This document shows positions 1 to 9,000 of a stretch of 52,055 nucleotides of DNA, piece after piece. The notes beneath the pieces were generated by a model, which did no database searches, was not told the DNA's origin, and saw only the letters and a program-made list of their open reading frames with translations. The DNA is from Planctomycetaceae bacterium. GTDB lineage: Bacteria > Planctomycetota > PLA2. Numbering within the stretch: the stretch's first letter is position 1; every line of letters begins with the position of its first letter. The translations under genes were made by a program, and so were the position numbers. Location: positions 1 through 52,055 of the forward strand of contig WYBS01000149.1 in the NCBI GenBank assembly GCA_011525755.1, written 5' to 3'.

Positions 1-47
1 CCCCCGGATTAGAAATCCGGTGCTCTATCCAGTTGAGCTACCGGGGC
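1..47 (-). tRNA. tRNA-Arg (anticodon TCT), 3' end cut by the window
   Basis: On the minus strand the 5' half of a tRNA is readable: acceptor strand GCCCCGG from 47 downwards, a D arm with GCTC and GAGC, and an anticodon stem CCGGA/TCCGG closing the loop TTTCTAA. The anticodon is TCT, which reads AGA (Arg). The T arm and acceptor 3' strand lie outside the window. Confidence 0.9.
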
Positions 48-72
48 GTGCCGGACAATCGTACCTCAGGTT

Positions 73-1692
73 CTAGGGGCTCCTCGCCACGCGGACGAGG
101 CGGTCCGGCGCCGCGTCCGCGACCGCCTGCTCCCTGCCGTCCGGCCAGGTGACCGTCACGCGGTCGATCGTCGCCACCTCGCCGAGGCCGAAGTGGAACC
201 GCGGGTCGCTCGCCGAGCAGAAGGAGCCGCCAAGGACCGCGTGCCTCGTCCACCGCCGCCCGCCCGCCTCGACCGCGACCTTCCGCGCGCCCGGCGCGTC
301 CACCGTGAGCCACCGGCCCCGCCGCGCCGTCCCGTTCACGAGGATCGTCGGCGTCGCGTCGATGTTGCTCACGAGGAGGTCGATGTCGCCGTCGTTGTCG
401 ATGTCGCCCGCCGCCACGCCGCGGCTCGACCGCGAGACGGAAAGCCCCGGCCCCGCGTCGCGGCTCGCATCGACGAACCGCCCGTCGCCGCGGTTCGAGA
501 GCAGGAGGTTCGTCTGCGCATAGGTCGTTCCCGCCTCGGGAAGAGCGTCCGCCTGCGGGTAGATGTGGCCGTTCGCGATGAAGATGTCCACGTCCCCGTC
601 GAGGTCGAAGTCCTCGAGCGCCGTGCCCCACGAGAGCGGCGCGTAGGTCGGCGCCTTCACCCCTGCCGCCTCCGACACGTCGGCGAAAAGCCCCTTGCCC
701 TCGTTCCGGTAAAGCGTCGTGGCGTCCTTCTCGAAGTTCGTGACGAGGAGGTCCGGGTCGCCGTCCCCGTCCACGTCGCCCCCGCCCACGCCCATCCCCG
801 CCTGCGCGGCGCCATTGCCGTCGAGCGCGGCGCCGCTCCAGAGCCCGACCTCCTTGAACCGCCCCTTCCCCTCGTTCCGGTAGAGGTAGTTCGGGTTCGA
901 ATCGTTCGCGACGTAGAGGTCGAGGTCGAGGTCGCCGTCCGCGTCGAGCGCCATCACCCCGAAGCTGAAGTACGCGCCCACGTCCGTGAGCCCCGCCTTC
1001 GCCGTCGCCTCGACGAACCTCCCGCCGCCCGCGTTCTCGAAGTACGCGTTCCGCTTCCCCTCGAGCCCGAACGGCCCGAACATCACCTTCGTGCCGTGCC
1101 AGTCGAGCGTCGGCTTCGCGGAGAGCACCTCGTCGAGCGTGCAGTCGATGTACCCCGCGACGAACAGGTCCTCGTCCCCGTCGCCGTCCGCGTCGAAGAA
1201 GACCGCGCCCGCCGACCAGCCGTCGATTCCCGGGGGCTCCGGGGCGCGCAGAAACGTCCCGTCGCCGCGGTTCACGTAGAGGACGTCCTTCCCGAAGTTC
1301 GTGACGAAGAGGTCCTTGTCGCCGTCGTTGTCGACGTCGCCGACCGCGACGCCGCATCCCCAGCCGTCGTCGCCGACGCCCGCGGCGTCGGTCACGTCCT
1401 CGAACGTGCCGTCGCCCTTGTTCCGCCAGAGCGCGTTCCTGCCGCGAAGGGCCACCTTCTCCCCGTCGAGCCTCCAGCCGTTCACGACGTAGAGGTCGAG
1501 GTCGCCGTCGTTGTCGCAGTCGAAGAGCGCGAGCCCGCTCCCGCCCGACTCGAGGAGATGGGGCTTCTCCTTCCGGCCGCACCAGACGACGGTGGGGACG
1601 GTCTCCTCCGTGAAGTGGAAGAGAGGGGGCGGGGGCGCCTCCCGGCCACCGCAGCCCCCCCCGATCAGCAGCGCGAGGAGCGCGCGCTTCAT
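73..1692 (-). CDS. FG-GAP/VCBS-repeat protein with C-terminal ASPIC/UnbV domain, exported
   Basis: Protein of 539 residues starting MKRALLALLIGGGCGG, a short hydrophobic leader ending in Cys14 and so probably a lipoprotein signal. Seven calcium-binding repeats follow, each with the pattern D-x-D-x-D-G-D-x-D (for example DVDNDGDKDLFV and DIDNDGDIDLLV), as in beta-propeller FG-GAP proteins. The last ~70 residues (WPDGREQ region) match the ASPIC/UnbV domain that usually ends such proteins. The ATG at 1692 is chosen because the leader begins there and it overlaps the upstream gene's stop as ATGA, indicating translational coupling. Such proteins are extracellular and probably bind ligands or surfaces; the substrate is unknown. 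A G-rich stretch after the leader encodes a Pro-rich linker. Confidence 0.88.
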   Translation of the reverse strand: MKRALLALLIGGGCGGREAPPPPLFHFTEETVPTVVWCGRKEKPHLLESGGSGLALFDCDNDGDLDLYVVNGWRLDGEKVALRGRNALWRNKGDGTFEDVTDAAGVGDDGWGCGVAVGDVDNDGDKDLFVTNFGKDVLYVNRGDGTFLRAPEPPGIDGWSAGAVFFDADGDGDEDLFVAGYIDCTLDEVLSAKPTLDWHGTKVMFGPFGLEGKRNAYFENAGGGRFVEATAKAGLTDVGAYFSFGVMALDADGDLDLDLYVANDSNPNYLYRNEGKGRFKEVGLWSGAALDGNGAAQAGMGVGGGDVDGDGDPDLLVTNFEKDATTLYRNEGKGLFADVSEAAGVKAPTYAPLSWGTALEDFDLDGDVDIFIANGHIYPQADALPEAGTTYAQTNLLLSNRGDGRFVDASRDAGPGLSVSRSSRGVAAGDIDNDGDIDLLVSNIDATPTILVNGTARRGRWLTVDAPGARKVAVEAGGRRWTRHAVLGGSFCSASDPRFHFGLGEVATIDRVTVTWPDGREQAVADAAPDRLVRVARSP

Positions 1693-2165
1693 TCCGCGAG
1701 CAGCTCTGTCGCGACGGCCGAGAAGTCCTCCCACGCCTTCTTCCGGTCGCCGTCCGCCGTCGCCTTCCGGTAGGCGGCCGACGCCTCGAGGCACTTCTTC
1801 TTCGCCTCGATCGTCACCACGACGTAGCCGGGCTCGTAGATGCCCTTGGCCTCGCCGTCCGCGTTGTGGTGGTGGCCGCCCTCGAGGAGCCGCTTCCGGA
1901 TCCCGCCGACCGCGTTGTCGCCCTCGTTGCCGAAAAGGGCCATGTGGGCCGCGACCGCCTCGTGGTCGCCGCGCTTCATGGCGCCCTCCGCCGCGTGGCG
2001 GTGGCCGTCGAGGATCGTCTTCACGATGCCCTTCTCCGCCGCCTTCGTCGCGAGGATCGAGTCGGCGATCGCGTTGTACGTTCCGACCGCGGGGCCGGAC
2101 GTCTCCTGCGCGAAGGCGAAAAGGGCCATTGCCGCGAGCGCGGCGCAGACATGGGTACGCTTCAT
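1689..2165 (-). CDS. Secreted protein of unknown function
   Basis: 158 residues with a cleavable signal peptide (MKRTHVCAALAAMALFAFAQ). The mature part is charged and looks helical, with several His residues (GGHHHN and HRHAAEG), but I recognise no family. A strong ribosome binding site (GGAGG, 7 nt before ATG) supports the start. It lies between exbD (49 bp upstream) and the FG-GAP gene (4-bp overlap), so the three are probably one transcript and may share an envelope role. That role is inference from position only. Confidence 0.75.
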   Translation of the reverse strand: MKRTHVCAALAAMALFAFAQETSGPAVGTYNAIADSILATKAAEKGIVKTILDGHRHAAEGAMKRGDHEAVAAHMALFGNEGDNAVGGIRKRLLEGGHHHNADGEAKGIYEPGYVVVTIEAKKKCLEASAAYRKATADGDRKKAWEDFSAVATELLAE

Positions 2166-2214
2166 GGGGACCTCCTTCTTCCGGTCGCGGGATTCTACGC
2201 TGCCGCGCGGTCGA

Positions 2215-2637
2215 TCACCGCTTCCGGCCCGGCATCGGGCTCCCCCGGAAGCGCACGTCCGTGCAGGAGGCCGCGGCGAGCATGTCCGCCGCGTCGACCA
2301 CGCCGCGCCAGGGCACGAGGGGCGCCGCGTCGATCTCGTAGGCGTAGGTCTTCCCGAGCGCGCGGATCACGGGCGAGAGCCCAAGGGCCCTGTCCGTGCG
2401 GTGCTGCCCGAGCTCGTAGACGAGCGCGTCCCCGTCCTTCCGGACGCGGATCTTCACCGTCTCCTTCGGCGGGGTGGCCGTCGGCAGGAGCCCGTCGCCC
2501 CTCGGCAGGTAGCACTGCAGCTTGAAATCGAGCCCCTTCATCGGCAGGAGGATGAAGAAGACGATCAACAGGAAGCTCACGTCGATCATCGGGGTGAGCG
2601 AGAAGGTCTCGTCGGCCGGGCGCGGCTTCGTTCGCAT
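2215..2637 (-). CDS. exbD: ExbD/TolR-family biopolymer transport protein
   Basis: 140 residues in the usual ExbD layout: a short cytoplasmic tail, one membrane segment at about 17-37 (MIDVSFLLIVFFILLP) and a periplasmic domain. Asp19 in the segment is the conserved proton-pathway acid of ExbD/TolR. The family works with ExbB/TolQ to transmit proton-motive force to the outer membrane, but no ExbB is present in this window. The ATG at 2637 is used because reading further upstream runs through the tRNA-Pro gene. It heads a minus-strand run with the secreted protein and the FG-GAP gene. Confidence 0.88.
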   Translation of the reverse strand: MRTKPRPADETFSLTPMIDVSFLLIVFFILLPMKGLDFKLQCYLPRGDGLLPTATPPKETVKIRVRKDGDALVYELGQHRTDRALGLSPVIRALGKTYAYEIDAAPLVPWRGVVDAADMLAAASCTDVRFRGSPMPGRKR

Positions 2638-2732
2638 GGGGGGATCCTCCGCGGCAGGACGGAGGGCGCGCCGGGACGTCGGACGCCTGAAGAGTAGCAC
2701 GGAAGGGGCCCCGTGGCGAGCCCCTTCCGGCG

Positions 2733-2807
2733 TGGTCGGGGAGGTGGGAGTCGAACCCACACCTGAACCCCCCAAAGGTTCCGCTCTACCGTTGCAGCTA
2801 CTCCCCG
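2733..2807 (-). tRNA. tRNA-Pro (anticodon TGG) with encoded CCA
   Basis: Cloverleaf on the minus strand: acceptor CGGGGAG/CTCCCCG (7 bp), anticodon stem GAACC/GGTTC around the loop TTTGGGG (anticodon TGG), T arm GTGGG/CCCAC around TTCGACT, discriminator A and a genomically encoded CCA at 2733-2735. The D stem has one mismatch. Confidence 0.93.
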
Positions 2808-2927
2808 GGGGCCCGGAATCGTAGCATGCCGCTTCGACTCCGAGATCCCAGGGGACCCTCCCCCGCGCCCCCTCCCGTCACCGTTCCCGACTTGCCTCTG
2901 TCGGAACCAGGGGAGAAACTTGAGCCG
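2808..2927. promoter_or_regulatory. Divergent intergenic region, tRNA-Pro / purD
   Basis: About 120 bp that must carry the promoters of the tRNA (minus) and purD (plus). I see no convincing -35/-10 pair. A GGGGAG stretch sits about 12 nt before the purD ATG. The region contains one copy of the GC-skewed mini-repeat (2856-2876). Confidence 0.4.
2856..2876 (-). repeat. G-quadruplex-prone mini-repeat copy
   Basis: CCCTCCCCCG-CG-CCCCCTCCC on plus, so the G-rich strand is minus. It has four G runs with single-base or short loops. Near-identical copies lie at 4984-5004 and 14063-14083. Confidence 0.75.
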
Positions 2928-4187
2928 ATGAAGGTCCTCGTGATCGGGAGCGGCGGACGCGAGCACGCGCTCGCATGGAAGCTCAAGCAGTCGCCGCGCG
3001 TCCGCGAAGTGTTCTGCGCGCCCGGCAACGCCGGCATCGCCGGCACCGCGCAGTGCGTGGACATCGGGGCGACCGACATCGATCGCCTGCTCTCGTTCGC
3101 GCGCGAGGTGAAGATCGACCTCACGGTCGTCGGGCCCGAGGAGCCGCTCTGCCGCGGGATCGTGGACCGGTTCGAGGAGGCGGGGCTCCGCATCTTCGGG
3201 CCGAGGAAGCAGGCGGCCGAGCTCGAGGGCAGCAAGGTCTTCTCGAAGCGGATCATGACGCAGTACATGATCCCGACGGCGAACGCGCGCACGTTCGACG
3301 ACCCCGAACGCGCGCGGCAGTACCTCCAGTCGGCCGACTACCCGATCGTCGTCAAGGCGGACGGGCTCGCGGCCGGCAAGGGCGTCTTCATCGCCACCGA
3401 CTACGAGGACGCCTGCGGCGCGCTCGACGCGTGCATGGTCGAGAAGACCCTCGGCGACGCGGGGCGGCGCGTCCTCGTCGAGGAGTACCTCCAGGGCGAC
3501 GAGACGAGCGTCCTCGCGTTCACGGACGGGAAGACGATCGCCGTGCTCCCGACCGCGCGCGACTACAAGCGCGCCTTCGACGGCGACCAGGGCCCGAACA
3601 CCGGCGGCATGGGGGCCTACTCCCCGTCGGAGCTCAACGACGACATGATGGATCACGTCGTCGGGCAGATCCTCGTGCCCACCGTCCACGCGATGAACCG
3701 CGAGGGGCGGAAGTACAAGGGGATGCTCTACGCCGGGCTCATGGTGACCAAGGGCGGGCCGAAGGTGCTCGAGTTCAACGTCCGGTTCGGCGACCCCGAG
3801 GCGCAGCCCGTCCTCATGCGGCTGAAGACCGACCTCGTGACGGTGCTCGAGGCGGTCCTCGACGAGCGCCTCGACGAGATCGACCTCGAGTACGACGAGC
3901 GGGCCGCCTGCTGCGTGGTGATGGCTTCGGAGGGCTACCCGGCGGCGAGCCGGCTCGGCCGGGTGATCGAGGGCCTCGACGCGGTCGAGACGGGACCCGA
4001 CCTCCAGGTCTTCCACGCCGGGACGGCGCGCCGCGGGAACGAGATCGTCACGTCGGGAGGGCGCGTGCTCGGCGTGACCGCGCTCGGCGCGACCGTCGGC
4101 GAGGCACGGGACCGCGCCTATGCGGCGGCCGGCAGGATCCGGTGGGAGGGATGCCGCTACCGGAAGGACGTCGCGAAGGGACGGTAA
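2928..4187 (+). CDS. purD: Phosphoribosylamine-glycine ligase (GAR synthetase)
   Basis: 419 residues, normal length for PurD, the ATP-grasp enzyme joining phosphoribosylamine and glycine in purine synthesis. The N terminus MKVLVIGSGGREHALAWKL is the family signature. The ATP-grasp core shows VKADGLAAGKGVFIA and the metal/ATP-binding TGGMGAYSP, LEFNVRFGDPE region. The ATG at 2928 is chosen because the signature starts there; the in-frame extension upstream is low-complexity. It stands first in a plus-strand series (secreted protein, fur-like, tadA) whose members are not obviously related in function. Confidence 0.97.
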   Translation: MKVLVIGSGGREHALAWKLKQSPRVREVFCAPGNAGIAGTAQCVDIGATDIDRLLSFAREVKIDLTVVGPEEPLCRGIVDRFEEAGLRIFGPRKQAAELEGSKVFSKRIMTQYMIPTANARTFDDPERARQYLQSADYPIVVKADGLAAGKGVFIATDYEDACGALDACMVEKTLGDAGRRVLVEEYLQGDETSVLAFTDGKTIAVLPTARDYKRAFDGDQGPNTGGMGAYSPSELNDDMMDHVVGQILVPTVHAMNREGRKYKGMLYAGLMVTKGGPKVLEFNVRFGDPEAQPVLMRLKTDLVTVLEAVLDERLDEIDLEYDERAACCVVMASEGYPAASRLGRVIEGLDAVETGPDLQVFHAGTARRGNEIVTSGGRVLGVTALGATVGEARDRAYAAAGRIRWEGCRYRKDVAKGR

Positions 4188-4219
4188 CCCGCGGGGCCCG
4201 GCCCGCGTTCCGTAGAGGT

Positions 4220-4936
4220 ATGCGGCGACTCCTCGTGCTTCCCCTGCTCCTGACCGCGCTCGCGTCCGCGGAGGACGCCCCGAAGAAGGGCCCTGCCCCG
4301 AAACCCGCGGCGAAGGCCGCGCCGGCGGCCGGCCGCACGGAGAAGGCGGAGTCGATCGTCAACCTCCTCCAGAGCCGGCGGCTCACGGTGAAGCTCGAGA
4401 AGGCGACGGTCGACGAGTTCGTCGACCACCTCCGCGCCGCGACGGGGATCAACATCTTCGTCCACAAGGCCCGGATGACGAAGGACGGCGTCGACCCGGA
4501 GGGGATCCGGATCGACCTCGACGTGAAGGACGTGGCCGCAGGCGACCTCCTGAAGCTCGCCTTCGCGGGGCAGGAGGTCGGCTTCCGCGTCCAGGGGAAC
4601 ATCCTCATCGTCACCTCGAGGAAGGACGCGCGCGGGACGCCCGTCCTGCGCGTCTACGGCGTGGCCCACCTGCTCGTGCCGATCCGCGACTTCCCGGGCC
4701 AGGACATGAACGTCTACCCGAGCAACTACGAGCGGCCGGAGCCGCCCGAGCCCGAGGTCGTGCAGACGTACGAGTCCTCGGAGCAGCTCGCGGAGCTCGT
4801 GCGCACGTACACGGGCGAGGGGACGTGGGAGGACGAGGGCGTGCGGATCACCGTGTTCCGGAACCACCTCTTCGTCCGCACCTACCCCGCCGTGCACGGC
4901 GAGATCCAGCGCTTCCTCGACGAGCTGCCGCACTGA
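4220..4936 (+). CDS. Secreted protein with secretin N-domain/STN-like fold
   Basis: 238 residues with signal peptide MRRLLVLPLLLTALASAED, then an Ala/Lys/Pro-rich linker (about 20-40). A globular part with two segments follows: VNLLQSRRLTVKLEKATV...GINIFV resembles the short beta-alpha-beta STN/secretin N0 pattern, and FLDELPH at the C terminus follows a repeat typical of NolW/secretin N1 ends. It lacks the secretin barrel, so it is not a secretin itself. Planctomycete-like genomes carry many such stand-alone proteins. The function is unknown, and the domain assignment is by pattern only. Confidence 0.7.
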   Translation: MRRLLVLPLLLTALASAEDAPKKGPAPKPAAKAAPAAGRTEKAESIVNLLQSRRLTVKLEKATVDEFVDHLRAATGINIFVHKARMTKDGVDPEGIRIDLDVKDVAAGDLLKLAFAGQEVGFRVQGNILIVTSRKDARGTPVLRVYGVAHLLVPIRDFPGQDMNVYPSNYERPEPPEPEVVQTYESSEQLAELVRTYTGEGTWEDEGVRITVFRNHLFVRTYPAVHGEIQRFLDELPH

Positions 4937-4947
4937 TCCGGGGGGCT

Positions 4948-5057
4948 CCCGCCTCCGTTCGCTGCGCGAGCTTCGGGCGAGAGCCCTCCCCCGTGCCCCC
5001 TCCCGTCCTGCTCCGCGGGGCTCGCCCGCCGCAGCTCCCCCTGGGAGCGGAGGCGGG
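4948..5057. repeat. Inverted repeat with 10-bp perfect arms around a mini-repeat
   Basis: CCCGCCTCCG at 4948-4957 is exactly complementary to CGGAGGCGGG at 5048-5057. Between them lie a second near-complementary pair (GGGCGAG...CTCGCCC), the hairpin-like TTCGCTGCGCGAGC, and the mini-repeat at 4984-5004. It fills the gap between the secreted protein's stop and the Fur start. There is no T run, so it is not a standard terminator. Confidence 0.55.
4984..5004 (-). repeat. G-quadruplex-prone mini-repeat copy
   Basis: CCCTCCCCCG-TG-CCCCCTCCC on plus; one base different from the copy at 2856-2876. Confidence 0.75.
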
Positions 5058-5070
5058 TAGCATCTAGCGG

Positions 5071-5541
5071 GTGTCCGAACAGATCGAGCAGGCGCTGGAG
5101 ATCTTCCGGCGTTTCCTCAAGTCCAAGGAGCTGAAGATCACGCGCCAGCGGGAGATCCTGCTGCGCCGCATCTTCGAGTGGGAGGTCCACTTCAGCGCGG
5201 AGGACCTCGAGGACCGCGTGAAGGGGGACGGGATCTCGAAGGCGACGATCTACCGCACGCTCCAGCTCCTCGCCGAGTGCGGGCTGATCTCGGAGGTCGC
5301 GCTCAAGGACGACCGGCGGATGTACGAGCACACGTACGGCCGCGACCCGCACGACCACATCGTGTGCGTGGACTGCAAGAAGGTCTTCGAGTTCGACGGC
5401 GCGGCGATCGCGCGCGTCGAGGCGGAGATCGCGAAGCGCCTCGGCTTCGCGCCGATGGGGCACCGGCTCCGCATCGAGGCCAACTGCGAGGCGCTCCGGA
5501 AGACGGGCAAGTGCGAGAGGCAGGAGATCCGGCTGGGCTAG
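5071..5541 (+). CDS. Fur-family metal-responsive transcriptional repressor
   Basis: 156 residues, GTG start. Winged-helix part with recognition helix [19 protein letters not shown] (about 60-78), then the dimer/metal domain with the His-rich HDHIVCVDC and a second Cys pair [10 protein letters not shown] near the C terminus, which together can form the structural Zn site seen in Fur/Zur/PerR. The paralogue (Fe, Zn or peroxide sensor) cannot be told from sequence alone; a full CxxC + CxxxxxxxC set is most like classical Fur. tadA begins 20 bp downstream. Confidence 0.93.
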   Translation: MSEQIEQALEIFRRFLKSKELKITRQREILLRRIFEWEVHFSAEDLEDRVKGDGISKATIYRTLQLLAECGLISEVALKDDRRMYEHTYGRDPHDHIVCVDCKKVFEFDGAAIARVEAEIAKRLGFAPMGHRLRIEANCEALRKTGKCERQEIRLG

Positions 5542-5561
5542 GCGCCGCGGACGCGGCCTTC

Positions 5562-5990
5562 ATGAGGGCCGCGCTGCGCGAGGCGGAGGAGGCCGCGCGC
5601 CGCGACGAGGTCCCCGTGGGCGCCGTCGTCGTCCACGGCGGCAGGATCATCGGCCGCGGGTTCAACCAGCGCGAGATGCTCAAGGACCCGACGGCGCACG
5701 CGGAGATGATCGCGATCACACAGGCCGCGGCGGCGCTCGAGGGATGGCGACTCGAGGGGGCGACGCTCTACGTCACGCTCGAACCCTGCCTCATGTGCGC
5801 GGGCGCGATCGTCAACGCCCGCATCGGGCGGGTCGTCTTCGGCGCGCTCGACCCGAGGGCGGGGGCGTGCGGCTCCCTCTACCAGATCGGGCTCGACTCG
5901 CGGCTCAACCACCGGTTCGAGGTCACGGGCGGGGTCCTTGCCGCCGAGTGCGCGGCGCTCCTGCAGGAGTTCTTCGCGCGGAAGCGCTGA
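5562..5990 (+). CDS. tadA: tRNA-adenosine deaminase TadA (A34 to I34)
   Basis: 142 residues. Cytidine-deaminase fold with zinc motifs TAHAEMIAI (HAE) and [13 protein letters not shown] (PCxxC), plus the nucleotide-binding GRGFNQRE. These match TadA, which converts A34 of tRNA-Arg(ACG) to inosine. The ATG at 5562 is the only good start after the fur stop. No clear ribosome binding site is visible, so coupling to fur (20-bp gap) is likely. Homologues usually begin a few residues earlier, so the extreme N terminus is uncertain. Confidence 0.93.
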   Translation: MRAALREAEEAARRDEVPVGAVVVHGGRIIGRGFNQREMLKDPTAHAEMIAITQAAAALEGWRLEGATLYVTLEPCLMCAGAIVNARIGRVVFGALDPRAGACGSLYQIGLDSRLNHRFEVTGGVLAAECAALLQEFFARKR

Positions 5991-5992
5991 CC

Positions 5993-6021
5993 CGCCTTCG
6001 CTCGCCGCGCGAGCTACGGCG
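5993..6021. repeat. 29-nt interrupted hairpin between convergent genes
   Basis: CGCC-TTC-GCTCGC-CGC-GCGAGC-TAC-GGCG: a stem of 4 + 6 bp with a symmetric 3-nt internal loop. It lies between the tadA stop and the channel gene stop (CTA at 6014-6016 is inside it). A degenerate relative of the same phrase occurs near 4956-4981. Without a T run its role as terminator is doubtful. Confidence 0.5.
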
Positions 6022-9000
6022 TGGCAGGCCCGCCCCCCGGCTTGCGCCCGTCGCCGCGGTCGAGATGCTCCCAGCCGGAACGCAGGTTGAGGTCGCGCTG
6101 CGGGAAGGGGATCTCGATCCCCTCCTTCGCGAATCGCTCGTAGACCTGCCGGTGGAGGTCCGCGAGCACCGGAATGCCGTCGTCGATCGTCGCGAAGAGG
6201 AAGACGTCGAAGTCGAGGCTCGACTCCCCGAACTGCGCGAAGCGTATCGCCGGGGCCGGGTCGGCGAGCACCTTCGGGTGGCGGCGGACCTCCTCGTCGA
6301 GCGCGCGAAGCACCTTCTCGACGTCCGACCCGTAGGCCACGCCCACCCGGAACTGCCGGCGCATGATGCGGTCGTTCCGGGACCAGTTGGTGAGGTTTCT
6401 CGTGATGAGCTGCTTGTTCGGGATGATGATCGTCTGCCGCTCGAAGTTCGTCACCGTCGTCGAGCGGATGTTGATCCGGTCCACGACCGCGACCTCCCCG
6501 TCCACCTCGATCAGGTCGCCGACCCGGATCGGCCGCTCGAGGAGGATGATGAGGCCGCTGATGAAGTTGGCGACGATCTCCTGCAGGCCGAAGCCCACGC
6601 CGAAGGAGATGGCCGCGAGGAGCCACCCGATGCTCTCGAAGCTCACGTTGAGCGCCAGCAGCGCGGACCCGTACGCGAGGAGCAGGATCGCGTAGCGCGA
6701 GAGGGCGAGGAAGACGTACCGCCCCGCGGCATCCGTCTTCCTGAGCAGGGGCGAGACGACCGCATCGTAGACCGCGGAGAGGTTCCGCACGACGAAGTGG
6801 CCGCCGATGATCCACAGGAGGGCCACCGCCACGTTCTTCAGCGTGACCGAGTCCCCGCCCGCGAGGCCGACCACGACCACCTTCTCGAGGACGCGGGCGA
6901 TGACCCCGGAGAGGCCCCAGAACCGGAGGAAGAGGACCGCCGCGATCACGGCCACGACGGCCGCGACCATGCGGCTCAGCTGGTCCACGACGGTCGCCGA
7001 GAGACGCCACGCGACCGCCGCGCCCTCGTCCTTCAGCGTGCTGCGGCGGACGCGGGTCGCGACCTTGCCGACCAGTGCGAGCAGCGTCGAATAGAGGCCG
7101 GCGATCAGGATGAGGAGGCCGGCCGTGCGCGCCACGTTCAGGACGAGGAAGGCCGCGCCGACGCGGTATCCCAGGAGGTCGAGCGCGATCGCGGTGATCG
7201 TCAGGAGCGCCGTGCCGAGCCACGCGAGCCCCCAGGCGCCGCGCATCCAGCTCCCCGGCCGGGTCAGGTCCTGGACGATCGCGCCGCGGCGGCGCATGAG
7301 GAGGAGCAGCGCGAAGCCGAGTGTCGCGTACCAGGCGGGATCGAGGAGCCTCGGCAGGGCACGTGCGCCGTAGGGGTCGCCGGCGAGCACGACCGAGGGG
7401 GCGCGGAGGAAGACCGCCGCCACGGTCAGGAGGTTCACGCTCCGGAGGATCTGCGCGGCGACGCTGCCCGGAACCCCCAACGTCGCCACGGCGAGGCCCC
7501 CGTCGCGCAGGAGGAACGCGACCGAGCGCCGGATGAGGACGACGAGGGCGAGGAAGGCGAGCAGAGCGGACAGCGGCTCGGCGATCGCGACCGGCAGCCG
7601 GAGGGCCCCGACCGCGAGCGAGGCGCCGTAGAATCCCGCCGCAGGCAGTCCCGCGGCGGCGAGGCCGAGCAGGATGCGGCCCGCCTTGGCGCGCCACCCC
7701 GGCGCCGGCGCCGGGGCGTCGGCCCTCGCGCGGAGCCGCCGCGCCGCGAGGTAGAGGAGCACGATCATCGCGAGGGCGCCCCCGGCCGCCGCGAGCCTCG
7801 TGACGCCGACTTCGGCCCAGCTGCCGATGCGCACGGAAGTCAGGCGGCCGATCTCCCGGGCCGCGGCCGGGAGCAATCCCCCGTCGGCGCGCGGATCGGA
7901 GCGCACCCACAGGATGCGGTCCTCCACGAAGACGAGGAGGTTGTCGATCTCCGCGAGGTGGTCCCCGAGCAGCCTCGTGTGCTCCCCGAGCTCGCGCTCG
8001 ACCCGCTCGAGCGAGTTCCGCTTGGCGCGCAGGGCGGCGATGACGCCGCCTTGCCCGCGGACCGCCTCCGTGAAGATCCGCCTCGCCTCCTCGTGCCGCG
8101 CCTCGGGAAGCTGGGCCAGCAGCACCCGCAGCTCCTCGTTGTCCTCGGCAGGCAGCTCGAGCAGCCAGAGCCGGTCGAGGACGGCGACGAGCTCCTTCTG
8201 GTTCGCCGTCGCGGCGGCGTCCGCCTCCTCGAGCCTCGCCCGGACCAGCTGGCGGGTGCGCCGCGTCCGGTCCAGCACGCCGCGGAGGAGATCGGCCGTC
8301 CCCTCGTCGCCCCGGGCGAGCCTCTTCTCGAGGGTGTCCCTCTCCTTGGCGACGAAGCCCAGCAGGTCCGCGCGCTCCTTGATCGCCGTCTCGATCTCGC
8401 TGATGCGGCTCTCGAGCGCCGTGATCTCCGCGCGGATCCCCGCGGCCTCGGCGGAGCGCTCGAGGCGGAACCGCTCGATCGGATTCACGGTCAGCTCGGC
8501 GGCCCGGGCCTCCTCCTCCGCGGTCTCGCGGATCCTTCTCGCCTCAGCCTCCCGGAGTCGTGCGGCCGCCGCCGCCGCGAGCTTCTGCTCCTTGTCGGCG
8601 AAGTCGAACCGGAGACGCGCGAGATCGATCTCGAGGTCGAGGACGGGGGCTCGGGCCGACCGGACCGGCTCCGCCCCGGCGAGGAAGGCGTTGCGCTCGC
8701 GCACCACCCGGAGCTCGAGGCGGGCGTTGTCGGCGCGGTAGCGCGAGAGGTCGTCCTCCTTCCTCTCGAGCTCCGCCAGCCGGCGCTTCGCGTCGCTCTC
8801 GCGGGCGGGAAGCGCCTTCCGCTCGGCGTCGGCGTCGCTCGTCCGCGCGGCCTGAGCCTCGACCTCGGCCTGCGCGGCGTCTCGCGCGGCCCTGGCCTCG
8901 GCGAGCTTCCGGTCGTACTCCGCGACCGCCTCGGCCGATGCCAGCGCGACGCCCGTCGGGGCCGGGCGGCCCTGCATCGCCTCGAGCTGCCGCAGTGCCT

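Noticed and set aside
2638-2775. TTG-initiated 46-codon extension of exbD
   Set aside because: It would run through the body of tRNA-Pro; the ExbD family starts at the ATG at 2637.
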